In this document: positions 31,459 to 40,590 of the stretch, one piece after another
How positions within the stretch are numbered: the stretch's first letter is position 1
How the letters are laid out: every line of letters starts with the position of its first letter
Assembly: GCA_016787755.1 (NCBI GenBank)
Contig: JAEUUA010000023.1
Coordinates: forward strand, 717,537 to 781,536
Length of the DNA stretch: 64,000 nucleotides
Reading direction: 5' to 3'
Origin: Cyclobacteriaceae bacterium
GTDB taxonomy: Bacteria; Bacteroidota; Bacteroidia; Cytophagales; Cyclobacteriaceae
Notes under the pieces: model-generated
Seen by the model: the letters and a program-made list of their open reading frames with translations, nothing else
Database searches by the model: none
What the model was told of the DNA's origin: nothing
Translations under genes and position numbers: made by a program

Positions 31459-32811
31459 TTATCGCATCACTTTATCAGGAAAAACAACAACGGATTCGTG
31501 TCCACTTTTATCAATCGCGGCAATACCGAAATAGTAGTTGTCTATTACGATTCCTTCAAGGGTAAATGAATTTACATTTCCCACATAGCGTGAATAATCC
31601 CATGTAGGAGACGAAGTGTCGCGCCAGTAAATTTTATACCCTGCTACTTTATCGGATGGCAGTGCGTCCCAGGCTAATTTAGTGGAGGGCTGAACGGCAC
31701 CACCAATACTTACCGAAGTGGGAGCAGGGGGAGCCCAGGCAATTCCTGCCAAGGTGAGTGCATTCACTGTTGTTAGTTTTTTGGCGTATTTAAAATTCAC
31801 GCCTTCGATTACATCGCCATAAGCAATTCCATTTTCAATCCGAATGTCCTGATGTTGGCGCGTGTAGTTTTCATTGGTTTCCATAATGCGAACACCCGCA
31901 AAACCAAGATCATTAAAGGGGCGATGATGTCCGCCACGGCCAAAACGATCCAACCGATAAATTAAAATTGGATTCATCTCAGGCAGATACTTTTTTGTTT
32001 GCATATGTACATACCGAGCAAGTTGACGTGAGTTGCCATCCACTTCGCCACCGTAAAACCTGCGTTGGTTTCTCCGTTGCTCTGTTTCAGTTTGTGGCAC
32101 AGGTTCAGAAAAAATCCGAAAAGATTGATTATCGATAACGCCATTGACCCCTTCAATATTTCCAATCATGTCGTTGTTTAAAACCCCAACAATATTCCAT
32201 CCTTTTTCTTTTGCATACTTGGCTAAACCGGCACCACCAAACAAACCTTGTTCTTCTCCACTTAATCCAACGTAGATAATACTGTTTCTGAATTTATATT
32301 TTGACAACACACGGGCAGCTTCAAGGGTGCCAGACATGCCTGTTGCATTATCGTTGGCACCGGGGGCATCTATTTCAAAGTCCATCGTGTTGCTGGCACG
32401 AGAATCAATATCACCCGACATAATGATGAAGTTGTTTGGAAATTCTATACCGCGTTGAATGGCGATTACATTCACCACCCACGCATCCTTAGGCACGCGT
32501 GGGTTGCCTTCTCTGGTAACAAGGTCTTTCTGATAAAATACCTCCAAACAGTTTTTACACCCTTTTGAAATCTGATCGAACTCACCTTTAATCCATCTGC
32601 GTGCAGCACCAATGCCGCGGGCAGTCGAAACCGTATCTGAGAATGTGTTACGCGTGCCGAAACCTGCCAGCGTACGGATATCTTTTTCAATTCGATCGGC
32701 AGAAACAGCAGCCACTATATCATACATTCTTGCATCTTCTTTTGGCGGAACAGCTTGTTGGGCATAGATCGAAGTAGTTAGTAACGCCAGGGATAATGTT
32801 ATAAATCGCAT
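31459..32811 (-). CDS. M28-family metallopeptidase with C-terminal fibronectin-like domain, exported
   Basis: A 450-residue protein with a signal peptide (LALLTTSIYAQQ). The M28 zinc aminopeptidase core shows APGANDNATG, the SGEEQGLFGG catalytic Glu pair, NNDMIG and GGHHRPFND. The first metal ligand, normally His in GHYDS, is Asp here (SGDIDSRASN); I know this variant from other M28 proteins. A fibronectin type III-like tail (about 355-450, APTSVSIGGAVQPSTKLAWD) follows. It should cleave peptides outside the cytoplasm; the substrate is unknown. Confidence 0.85.
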   Translation of the reverse strand: MRFITLSLALLTTSIYAQQAVPPKEDARMYDIVAAVSADRIEKDIRTLAGFGTRNTFSDTVSTARGIGAARRWIKGEFDQISKGCKNCLEVFYQKDLVTREGNPRVPKDAWVVNVIAIQRGIEFPNNFIIMSGDIDSRASNTMDFEIDAPGANDNATGMSGTLEAARVLSKYKFRNSIIYVGLSGEEQGLFGGAGLAKYAKEKGWNIVGVLNNDMIGNIEGVNGVIDNQSFRIFSEPVPQTETEQRRNQRRFYGGEVDGNSRQLARYVHMQTKKYLPEMNPILIYRLDRFGRGGHHRPFNDLGFAGVRIMETNENYTRQHQDIRIENGIAYGDVIEGVNFKYAKKLTTVNALTLAGIAWAPPAPTSVSIGGAVQPSTKLAWDALPSDKVAGYKIYWRDTSSPTWDYSRYVGNVNSFTLEGIVIDNYYFGIAAIDKSGHESVVVFPDKVMR

Positions 32812-32951
32812 AGTATGTTAATCATGTAGTAAATGGAGTAAAGTAATGCATTATTTCTCGCGCGTTAGACAGATTGTTGATAAGTGGTTTTTTCTGTATT
32901 GGATACTCATTAGATTACTCTACTTTTGTGATTCATAAAGATTCTTATCCT

Positions 32952-33224
32952 ATGGCCAATTTCAATGCACACCAGATAAAAGAAATAAACGATCTTATTG
33001 AAGAGATTGCAAAAGTGATAAAGCCAAAATCTGAAATTGGTGCGCACGATAAGCCAGCCATCACCCAGTTATTAAAGACGCATGAACCTAAGAAGAAAGC
33101 TACTTTCTTTAAATGTAAAAGAGAATTTACAGAGTCGATCGTCATGCACTTTGTAAAGGAAAAGGAAATTGCCAAGAGCCGATTTCATAAGAATAATCAG
33201 ACCTGTATTTTCATTTTGAAATAA
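32952..33224 (+). CDS. Small basic protein, function unknown
   Basis: About 90 residues from ATG 32952, chosen because the frame upstream has no ribosome site and encodes an implausible hydrophobic start. The protein begins MANFNAHQIKEINDLIEEIAKV and is Lys-rich (EPKKKATFFKCKREF), with a predicted helical N-terminus. No family is recognised. It stands alone between the divergent M28 gene and the DUF1080 gene. Confidence 0.5.
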   Translation: MANFNAHQIKEINDLIEEIAKVIKPKSEIGAHDKPAITQLLKTHEPKKKATFFKCKREFTESIVMHFVKEKEIAKSRFHKNNQTCIFILK

Positions 33225-33427
33225 CCTTGGGATTTCATTTTAGTAAGTTTTTAAGATTCTGAAGGTGTTGAGAAGTTGAAAACTCAGGTACGCTAAACTC
33301 TGCCGATACGTTAGATGGATGATGAACATGGTTTTTTATTTTTTATAAATAATAGAACTATCGCTTGTCAACAAAAAAGCATTTGATTGATGTGCAACTT
33401 TATAGTAAGTTTAGTAAAACTACTACT

Positions 33428-34045
33428 ATGAAATCACTTCGGCAGGTTATCTTCGTTCTTGGTTTGCTGATTATTTTCTCAGCATTTACATCTTCAATCC
33501 CAGCTGAAAATTGGATCAAACTTTTTGATGGAAAAACGCTAACCGGCTGGAAAGCCAGTGAACATCCTTCCACTTTTACAATTGCCGATGGAGCCATTGT
33601 TGTGTTTGGAGATCGGGCACACTTGTTCTATGAAGGCGCAGTAGCAAATCATGACTTTAAAAATTTTGAGTTTAAAGCAAGCGTAATGACCACTCCTGGT
33701 TCCAACTCAGGCATCTTTATCCATACCGCCTATCAAGAGGAGGGCTGGCCATCCAAAGGATATGAAATACAAGTAAATAATACGCACACGGATTGGCGTA
33801 AAACAGGAAGTGTATACGCGGTGCAAGATGTGAAAGAAGCACCGGCTAAAGACAATGAATGGTTTACCCAGCATATTATTGTTCAGGGAAAAAAAATTAC
33901 CGTGAAGATCAACGATAAAGTAATCAACGAATACACCGAAAGCGAAAATGGTAGATTAAGCAGCGGCACCATTGCCTTACAAGGCCATGATCCCAAAAGT
34001 AAAGTCTTCTATAAAGATGTGATGATTAAAATACTTCCTAATTAA
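33428..34045 (+). CDS. DUF1080 (3-keto-disaccharide hydrolase) domain protein, exported
   Basis: About 205 residues from ATG 33428, which opens a signal peptide (VLGLLIIFSAFTSSIPA). The signature WIKLFDGKTLTGWK, the strand GSNSGIFIHTAY and the end GTIALQGHDPKSKVFYKDVMIK are diagnostic of DUF1080, a concanavalin-like jelly roll found in many Bacteroidota and Planctomycetes and recently linked to 3-keto-sugar hydrolysis. Sugar specificity is not readable. It is a single gene. Confidence 0.9.
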   Translation: MKSLRQVIFVLGLLIIFSAFTSSIPAENWIKLFDGKTLTGWKASEHPSTFTIADGAIVVFGDRAHLFYEGAVANHDFKNFEFKASVMTTPGSNSGIFIHTAYQEEGWPSKGYEIQVNNTHTDWRKTGSVYAVQDVKEAPAKDNEWFTQHIIVQGKKITVKINDKVINEYTESENGRLSSGTIALQGHDPKSKVFYKDVMIKILPN

Positions 34046-34096
34046 TGATAAAAACTTTTTTGATTAAATCATTTTGAATTGAAAAAAGATCTGACT

Positions 34097-34233
34097 TACC
34101 TTTGCATCATGCTAAACAAAGCAACATATAATTTTAATCGACAGCCGCATAGTGATGTTCGGTTTGAGCCTTGGATTTTCAGTTGATCTTTTTGGATCAC
34201 ACGCTGTAAACCCGGGCATTGTCCGGGTTTTTT
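34097..34233 (+). ncRNA. Candidate leader or small RNA with short frame, upstream of rtcB
   Basis: TACCTTTG (34097-34104) is a consensus -7 box. Five bases after its start region an ATG (34109) opens a 25-codon frame, MLNKATYNFNRQPHSDV and FEPWIFS, then TGA. A terminator (AAACCCGGG-CATTG-TCCGGGTTT plus T's) ends at about 34233, and the rtcB gene starts 125 bp later. This fits a terminated leader of about 125 nt, either an attenuator or a small RNA. Very little 5' untranslated sequence would precede the ATG, so translation would be nearly leaderless. Function is inferred only. Confidence 0.45.
34208..34233 (+). terminator. Rho-independent terminator upstream of rtcB
   Basis: AAACCCGGG and TCCGGGTTT arms with a short loop and a T-run, lying 126 bp before the rtcB start, where no complete larger gene ends. 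Confidence 0.85.
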
Positions 34234-34358
34234 GTTTTAACACTGGACAGATTAGAAAAATTAAAGTGACGCGAGTTGCATGGAATTGTTTTGTCTTAGT
34301 CAGAATAGGGATCCAAGAATGAATCCTGAAAAAGGATTCATTTAAAAAGAAAAAAGTT

Positions 34359-35774
34359 ATGAAACGGAAAATGTTAAGTGGAAAGGACTTAGTGAAACTA
34401 GGATATCCAGAAGGTCGTGTCATCGGCATGGCGATTAATACGGTATTAAAATACTTTCGCAGAAGTGAGAAGGAAGAGATCTATAGTTTGTTGAAAGCGG
34501 TACTATCCACACCAATGGAATTTATTAACGATTCAATTTGGAATAAGGTGGCTCTTGAGTTAGTTCCAAGAGAGCGTAAATCCAATGTGCATGTGTTAAA
34601 TAAAAACCGACTTGACTACCGGATTTTCGGGGCTAGTGAAATAGAGGAAGGAGCACGCAATCAAATGGAAATTGCCATGAAGCTCCCTGTTACGGTGGCG
34701 GGTGCGTTGATGCCTGATGCCCATCTGGGTTATGGATTGCCTATTGGGGGTGTGTTGGCTACGGATAATGTTGTGATACCCTATGCAGTAGGAGTTGATA
34801 TTGGTTGCAGGATGTGTTTAACCGCATTTCCTCTTGATGAAATATTTTTACAAAGGCATCGAACCAATCTGAAACAGATTTTGCTTGAAAACACGTGCTT
34901 TGGGAGTGAAGTATTTAAACGACCTAAAGAACATGAGGTGTTGGAAAGTAAACTTTTCAACGAGATAACCTTGCTAAAGTCATTGCAAGGAAGAGCTGCA
35001 CGTCAAATAGGTTCATCAGGAAGTGGCAACCACTTTGTAGAATTTGGATTGATGGAGGTGACTGAACAAAATGAATGGAGCCTTGATGCAGGCAACTACC
35101 TGGCCTTGCTAACACACTCTGGCTCACGTGGACTAGGGGCTGAAATTGCGAGGCATTACACGAGAGTAGCAAAACAAGTTTGTTTGCTTCCTGGTGATGC
35201 ATCAAGCCTGGCTTGGTTGGATTTAAATACAGAAGCAGGGCAAGAGTATTGGCTCGCCATGAATTTGGCAGGCGATTATGCTTCTGCAAATCATCATCAG
35301 ATTCATGAACGCATTGCGGATGCGTTAGGAGAAAGGGCGATGCTCTGCGTGGAGAACCATCACAACTTTGCATGGAAAGAAATGATAGCCGGTGGTAAAG
35401 AAGTTATTGTTCATCGCAAAGGAGCAACTCCTGCGGGAGAAGGTGTACTTGGAATCATTCCAGGATCAATGACAGCACCAGGCTTTGTTGTGAAAGGAAA
35501 AGGAAATACTAGTTCGTTGAACTCGGCTTCTCATGGTGCGGGGAGAATGATGTCGCGAAGTGCGGCTAAACAAAGTATTTCTAATAAAATGGTACGCCAG
35601 GAATTAGCCAGGCATGATGTGGATTTAGTGGGAGGGGGTTTAGATGAAGCTCCTATGGCCTACAAAGACATTCGGATGGTGATGAACCATCAGCTTGAAC
35701 TTGTGGAAGTGCTCGGGACTTTTGTTCCGAAGATTGTGCGCATGTGTGGAGATAATTCACCAGCCGAAGATTAG
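34359..35774 (+). CDS. rtcB: RtcB-family RNA-splicing ligase
   Basis: A 471-residue protein with the full RtcB active site: DAHLGYGLPIGGVLAT, GVDIGCRMCLT (metal Cys), SGSGNHFVEFG, THSGSRGLG, ENHHNFAWKE and HRKGATPAGEG. SASHGAGRMMSR carries the His that becomes guanylylated. RtcB joins 2',3'-cyclic phosphate or 3'-phosphate ends to 5'-OH RNA using GTP and Mn2+, in RNA repair or tRNA healing. The N-terminal 90 residues are a divergent extension (SGKDLVKLGYPEGR) that is common in one RtcB subgroup. A possible leader RNA lies upstream and a TPR gene downstream. No archease or RtcA gene is present. Confidence 0.93.
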   Translation: MKRKMLSGKDLVKLGYPEGRVIGMAINTVLKYFRRSEKEEIYSLLKAVLSTPMEFINDSIWNKVALELVPRERKSNVHVLNKNRLDYRIFGASEIEEGARNQMEIAMKLPVTVAGALMPDAHLGYGLPIGGVLATDNVVIPYAVGVDIGCRMCLTAFPLDEIFLQRHRTNLKQILLENTCFGSEVFKRPKEHEVLESKLFNEITLLKSLQGRAARQIGSSGSGNHFVEFGLMEVTEQNEWSLDAGNYLALLTHSGSRGLGAEIARHYTRVAKQVCLLPGDASSLAWLDLNTEAGQEYWLAMNLAGDYASANHHQIHERIADALGERAMLCVENHHNFAWKEMIAGGKEVIVHRKGATPAGEGVLGIIPGSMTAPGFVVKGKGNTSSLNSASHGAGRMMSRSAAKQSISNKMVRQELARHDVDLVGGGLDEAPMAYKDIRMVMNHQLELVEVLGTFVPKIVRMCGDNSPAED

Positions 35775-35847
35775 GGTAAGATTTCAAGTTCAACACAATC
35801 TGGGTTGAGATGAAATCTTAACCCCGGGAATTTTAAAACTTGAAACG

Positions 35848-36381
35848 ATGGTACAAATTGAATGGATTGAAAAATACCTGACAGAAGCTGAACAGATGAT
35901 GTACAACAATCAGGTGAAGGAAGGATTGGAGTTACTAGATAGTTTGTTGTATGATGAGCCTGGCTATGGAAGTCTCCACAACCATATTGGGTGGGCGTAT
36001 TTATATTACACAAGCGATACAAACAGAGCTGAATTACACTTAACCATGGCTATTCGCTTTGAAGAGTTATTTGCTCCACCTTATCTACACTTAGGTGTTT
36101 TGTATATCCGCCTTGGCCGCTATAAAGACGCAATCACTTTTTTGGAAAGAGGCTTATCCAAACATCAGCCTAACAGAGTTGCATTGCTTCAACACATCGC
36201 TCAAGCATATGAACTTCTTGGCGAATGGGGTCAAGCCATTAAGGCTTACAAAGCAGCCATGTTAGCTTCTGTGGTTGAACATGAGATCGATAGTTTGACA
36301 GCTAATATTAAAAGATGCCGGAAAAAAAGAGTAATGCTTTTTCTATCGGGAAACAAAGAGAGGTCATACAAATCAGTATGA
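35848..36381 (+). CDS. TPR-repeat protein
   Basis: A 177-residue protein with about three tetratricopeptide repeats between residues 15 and 145, for example GLELLDSLLYDEPGYGSLHN, LYIRLGRYKDAITFLERG and AYELLGEWGQAIKAYKAAM, ending in a basic tail KRCRKKRVMLF. TPR domains bind partner proteins. It follows rtcB by 73 bp on the same strand and shares its downstream terminator with glmS, so it may be part of the rtcB transcript. The partner is unknown. Confidence 0.8.
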   Translation: MVQIEWIEKYLTEAEQMMYNNQVKEGLELLDSLLYDEPGYGSLHNHIGWAYLYYTSDTNRAELHLTMAIRFEELFAPPYLHLGVLYIRLGRYKDAITFLERGLSKHQPNRVALLQHIAQAYELLGEWGQAIKAYKAAMLASVVEHEIDSLTANIKRCRKKRVMLFLSGNKERSYKSV

Positions 36382-36409
36382 CAGCAATTACTAAATGGGA
36401 AACTGAATG

Positions 36410-36443
36410 AACCGTGGCTAAATGAAAAATAGCCACGGTTTTA
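36410..36443. terminator. Bidirectional terminator between the TPR gene and glmS
   Basis: AACCGTGGCTA and TAGCCACGGTT arms with a 9-base loop, with T's on the right and A's on the left; it can serve both convergent genes. Confidence 0.75.
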
Positions 36444-36449
36444 ATAACA

Positions 36450-38285
36450 TCACTCTACGGTTACACTTTTGGCTAAATTCCTAGGCTGATCAACATTACA
36501 TCCACGCATCACGGCAATGTGGTAGGATAATAATTGAAGGGGCACTACAGAAATCAAAGGCATTAAGGATTCAGTTACGTGTGGTACTTCAATTACAAAT
36601 TCGCTCATTTTAGGAATTTGTGTATCTCCTTCAGTAACGATAGAAATTACGCGGCCTTTGCGAGCCTTCACTTCCTGAATGTTAGAGACCACTTTTTCAT
36701 AAGAACTGTCTTTAGTTGCAATAAAGGCTACGGGCATGTCTTCATCAATCAAGGCAATGGGGCCGTGCTTCATTTCGGCAGCGGGATATCCTTCCGCATG
36801 GATGTAAGAAATCTCTTTAAGTTTCAAAGCTCCTTCAAGGGCTACCGGAAAATTATATCCTCTGCCGAGATAAATAAAGTTGGTGGAATCTTTAAACTCG
36901 TTTGCAATGTATTTAATCTGCTCGTTAAGCGCCAACACCTTTTCCACTTTGGCGGGCAGGTTTTCCATCTCTACCAGAATCTCATTAAATTTTTGTTCAG
37001 TGATCGTTCCCTTTTTCTCGGCTACAATCAAAGCAATCATGTTAAGCACTGTAAGTTGAGCGGTAAATGCTTTTGTACTGGCTACTCCAATTTCGGGGCC
37101 TGCATGGGTGTAGGCACCTGCGTGTGTAGCACGGGGTATGGATGACCCCACTACATTACACACCCCAAAAATTATGGCACCTTTTGACTTTGCTAATTCA
37201 ATAGCCGCTAAGGTATCCGCTGTTTCTCCAGATTGTGAAATAGCAATTACCACATCCCCTTCGCGGATAATTGGGTTTCTGTATCTAAACTCAGATGCGT
37301 ATTCTACTTCAACAGGCACCCGGCAAAACTCTTCAAAGAAATATTCTGCCACTAACCCTGCATGCCAGGATGTACCGCACGCTATAATAATAATCCGGTC
37401 TGCCTGCACAAGTTTATTTACATACTCGCGTAGGCCTCCCAAAATCAATCGACCAGATACAGAGTCTAAACGACCTCGCATACAATCCTTAATGGATCGT
37501 GGTTGTTCAAAAATTTCCTTAAGCATGAAATGCTCATAGCCACCTTTTTCAATGGCCTCTAACTCCAGGTCAACCGTTTGTACATAGGGAGTTAAGGGCA
37601 AATTAGAAGTGTCTTTAATCGTTAGGGTGCCATCGTTAATAATGGCAATCTCCTGATCATTCAGATAAATAACTTCGTTGGTGTATTCAATGATAGGTGT
37701 TGCATCGGAGGCCATAAAAAACTCACCCCTGCCAACACCTAATACCAACGGACTTCCTTTTCGGGCGGCTATTAACAGGCTAGGATCTTCAAAAGACATG
37801 ACAACAATTGCGTAAGCGCCAACTACTTTTGTGAGCGCCAGCCGAACCGCTTCTTCAATAGAACAATTTTCATTGTTTTTAATATCTTCTATGAAGTGAA
37901 TAAAAACTTCCGTGTCTGTCTCGCTAAGAAAGGTGTGCCCCTTTCTCAAAAGATCTTGTTTTAGGGCAGAATAGTTTTCAATAATTCCGTTATGGATGAT
38001 AGCCAGATTTTTGGTGGCAGAATAATGAGGATGGGCATTTTCATCGTTGGGTTCACCATGGGTTGCCCAGCGGGTATGCCCCATACCGATTTTACTATTC
38101 AGGTTTTGACCCTTGAGAAATGACTCTAACTCGGCAACCTTCCCCTTCTTTTTGTAAACATTTAATCCTCCATTCAGTAAGGCAATCCCCGTGCTGTCAT
38201 ACCCTCTATATTCTAACCTCTTTAAGCCTTTAATAATTACTTCATGGGCTTGGCGATGGCCAACATAGGCTACAATTCCACACAT
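36450..38285 (-). CDS. glmS: Glutamine-fructose-6-phosphate aminotransferase (isomerizing)
   Basis: A 611-residue enzyme. MCGIVAYVG gives the N-terminal nucleophile Cys of the glutaminase domain (1-240), with GMGHTRWATHG. Two SIS domains follow, with the sugar-phosphate loop IACGTSWHAG, SQSGETADTLAA and the end PRNLAKSVTVE. It makes glucosamine-6-phosphate for peptidoglycan and lipopolysaccharide. Length and all motifs are normal. The DUF4270 gene lies 6 bp upstream on the same strand. Confidence 0.98.
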   Translation of the reverse strand: MCGIVAYVGHRQAHEVIIKGLKRLEYRGYDSTGIALLNGGLNVYKKKGKVAELESFLKGQNLNSKIGMGHTRWATHGEPNDENAHPHYSATKNLAIIHNGIIENYSALKQDLLRKGHTFLSETDTEVFIHFIEDIKNNENCSIEEAVRLALTKVVGAYAIVVMSFEDPSLLIAARKGSPLVLGVGRGEFFMASDATPIIEYTNEVIYLNDQEIAIINDGTLTIKDTSNLPLTPYVQTVDLELEAIEKGGYEHFMLKEIFEQPRSIKDCMRGRLDSVSGRLILGGLREYVNKLVQADRIIIIACGTSWHAGLVAEYFFEEFCRVPVEVEYASEFRYRNPIIREGDVVIAISQSGETADTLAAIELAKSKGAIIFGVCNVVGSSIPRATHAGAYTHAGPEIGVASTKAFTAQLTVLNMIALIVAEKKGTITEQKFNEILVEMENLPAKVEKVLALNEQIKYIANEFKDSTNFIYLGRGYNFPVALEGALKLKEISYIHAEGYPAAEMKHGPIALIDEDMPVAFIATKDSSYEKVVSNIQEVKARKGRVISIVTEGDTQIPKMSEFVIEVPHVTESLMPLISVVPLQLLSYHIAVMRGCNVDQPRNLAKSVTVE

Positions 38286-38291
38286 AAATTG

Positions 38292-39737
38292 CTAAGGATT
38301 TTCGTTTATTAAAGGACGGGTATAGTAGATCTTTAGTTTGATTGCCTCCTTTGGAAACACGGCACGATTTACCGCTTTGCCATTGTTGCTCGGAGGGTCG
38401 GAAGGGACTAGTGCCCAATATGGATACTGGTATTGTTTGGAATTAAATAATCTTTGAAAAAACAAGGTCGGATATCCAAGATAATTCTTATCTGTGGTGG
38501 AATAGGGCATTGAGAATATCCCCCCCAGATCACTCGAGGCGAAAGGTTTATCCATATCTGCTGAAACTAAGGAGCCACTAAGGGGCGCAATGTCAAGGGT
38601 GTCTTGCTTATCTCTAATCGTTTTAAATCGATTATTTAAACGCACCATGGCCAGAGTCATATTACCAGGTACAGCAAACTCATCAGACGAGGAAACATCG
38701 CTTATAGATAACTCAGCAGAATTGATCATCACATTAGGAATGGTATCCATATATTCATAAAACTTGGAGAAATCAAGTTTTGTAATAATGGATGTCCCGT
38801 TTTGCACATACCTGTTTATGCCGGGGTCAAAGTTGGTATAAAACGAATTGAGTCCTGCTAACTCTGTACCCGAGCGATTCGCGGAGATTTGAGAAAACGC
38901 AACCAGGTTGGCTAATGAAAAGCTGATTGTTTTTTGAACATCAACCTCATGATAATGGATTGTTAATACAGTATTGGCATCGAACGTAGTAATTCCAAAA
39001 ATTTTATCGGCCTGCGTAGGAACAATTGCCAAACCTTTAAATTGCTGAACAAAATAAGTTAGATTAGTAAACAGGGTATCTTCCGGGTTAACCGCATCAA
39101 ATAAGCGTCTTCCAAAATTATCGCTTAACTTAATCTTTGTTGTTAGAATCGAATCAGTAGCAGTGTTGGCTAATTCCTGTTTAAAATAGGCAGCGTTTAC
39201 CCTTGCTTCAGTTTCCCCTATTGGAATTCGACCTATTGAAACACTTGTATTAAAAAAGTAGTCATCCTCAAATTTCAAAACCTGTGAGATTTCATAGATT
39301 GACAAGCTTTGAGTCGTTTCATCGGGCGTTCCGTACGCGTAAAAGTCATATCTCCATTTAAGAACAACAGAATCGTATACTGCGGCTGATGAAATAGTTG
39401 GAAAAGCAAGTGGCCGGAATTGGGCGAAGGCTTTGGATTCAATGGTTCCAAAGATCGGATCTACATATTTACCAATGAGGAGTCTGCTTAGCTCACCTGA
39501 TAAAACTGATGTCCGTAACGAATCCATCCAAAGCACACTGCTCTGAACCGGAATTTCTGCATAGAAGACTTTGAATCTTTGCTGATTACTTTTGAACCCT
39601 AGAAAGTTAAGGTCTTCTTCGCATGAAAATAAAATAACGACAAGGGAAAGAAATAGAAGGCTGCTTTTAGCCCACCAGCTCCGTATATAGGTTGTAAAAC
39701 GATTCTGTATAATTATCGTCTTTTTCAATGGTCTCAA
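38292..39737 (-). CDS. DUF4270-family lipoprotein
   Basis: Up to 481 residues with a lipoprotein signal LLFLSLVVILFSCEEDLNFLG. The size, the SCEED-x-x-x-LG start and the surface-type beta-rich body (KLSDNFGRRLFD, YYTRPLI end) fit DUF4270, an abundant Bacteroidota lipoprotein family of unknown function, possibly exposed at the cell surface. The first ATG lies 71 bp inside the preceding gene and adds a 25-residue hydrophilic extension before the signal. No later ATG fits the signal, so the true start is uncertain. It is followed by glmS after 6 bp. Confidence 0.8.
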   Translation of the reverse strand: MRPLKKTIIIQNRFTTYIRSWWAKSSLLFLSLVVILFSCEEDLNFLGFKSNQQRFKVFYAEIPVQSSVLWMDSLRTSVLSGELSRLLIGKYVDPIFGTIESKAFAQFRPLAFPTISSAAVYDSVVLKWRYDFYAYGTPDETTQSLSIYEISQVLKFEDDYFFNTSVSIGRIPIGETEARVNAAYFKQELANTATDSILTTKIKLSDNFGRRLFDAVNPEDTLFTNLTYFVQQFKGLAIVPTQADKIFGITTFDANTVLTIHYHEVDVQKTISFSLANLVAFSQISANRSGTELAGLNSFYTNFDPGINRYVQNGTSIITKLDFSKFYEYMDTIPNVMINSAELSISDVSSSDEFAVPGNMTLAMVRLNNRFKTIRDKQDTLDIAPLSGSLVSADMDKPFASSDLGGIFSMPYSTTDKNYLGYPTLFFQRLFNSKQYQYPYWALVPSDPPSNNGKAVNRAVFPKEAIKLKIYYTRPLINENP

Positions 39738-40470
39738 TTTTTGTTTCTTTTAGCTTTTTAACTAATCCTTCTAACTTTTTATTGTCTCCACCCATAGAAA
39801 CAATGTCTGAGAATTGAGCGCCCAATTTAATGAACCCTTCATAATCTGCAGTTTTCAGATGCCCTAGCATATTGTCTTCAATATCCATCATACGCACTTT
39901 GCCCATTAGGTCTCCCTTAAATTTATGTGTAAAGCTATTATCGTAAATGGTAAATACGGTTTTGGTGTTTTTAAATAACGGATCATTCTTGTATGTGGTT
40001 TTCAAATACAACGGTATGAAACTGGTAATCCAATCGTTGCAATGAACTACATCTGGAGCCCAGCCCAGTTTGCGCACGGTTTCAATGACTCCTTTACAAA
40101 AGAAAATAGCACGCTCATCATTGTCCTCATAAAACTTGTTAGCCTTATCATGGAACATGGATTTGCGGTGGAAATAATCCTCGTTATCGATAAAATAAAC
40201 CTGAAGTTTGGCATTAGGGATGGAGGCAACTTTAATCACTAAAGGCTTTTCTTCATCGCCAACAGCGATGTTGATTCCGGAAAGTCTAACTACTTCGTGC
40301 AACCGATTCTTTCGCTCATTGATCAAACCAAATCTCGGAACCAGAATACGGATCTCCATACCTCTTTCCTGCATGGCCTGAGGAAGTTTCCTGACAAAGT
40401 CAGCAACCTCTGTGGTCTGCAAAAAAGGGTTGATCTCACTGGCTACATAAAGAATACGGATTTTAGACAT
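39667..40470 (-). CDS. Glycogen/starch synthase N-terminal (GT5) domain protein
   Basis: A 267-residue protein whose start MSKIRILYVASEINPF and body (RGMEIRILVPRFG, PDVVHCNDWITSFIPLYLK) match the ADP-glucose-binding N-terminal domain of glycogen synthase. A complete enzyme has about 470 residues; the C-terminal GT-B domain with the catalytic E-x7-E is missing. Such short forms are, as far as I recall, common in Bacteroidota and may be regulatory or bind sugars. Whether it has activity is open. The 3' end overlaps the DUF4270 gene by 71 bp; panC is divergent. Confidence 0.75.
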   Translation of the reverse strand: MSKIRILYVASEINPFLQTTEVADFVRKLPQAMQERGMEIRILVPRFGLINERKNRLHEVVRLSGINIAVGDEEKPLVIKVASIPNAKLQVYFIDNEDYFHRKSMFHDKANKFYEDNDERAIFFCKGVIETVRKLGWAPDVVHCNDWITSFIPLYLKTTYKNDPLFKNTKTVFTIYDNSFTHKFKGDLMGKVRMMDIEDNMLGHLKTADYEGFIKLGAQFSDIVSMGGDNKKLEGLVKKLKETKIETIEKDDNYTESFYNLYTELVG

Positions 40471-40560
40471 AATATGAGTTTTTTAATTCAGATCGAAAAA
40501 CAGAACCACAAAAGTACAGAATTTTAACCCGGCTTTCAACTATACTTAGAATATAAGGCC

Positions 40561-40568
40561 TATATTTG
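40561..40568 (+). promoter_or_regulatory. -7 box of panC
   Basis: TATATTTG matches TAnnTTTG and lies 23 bp before the panC start codon; no clear -33 element was found. Confidence 0.5.
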
Positions 40569-40590
40569 CGACCCTTTAAAAAGGCCAGAA

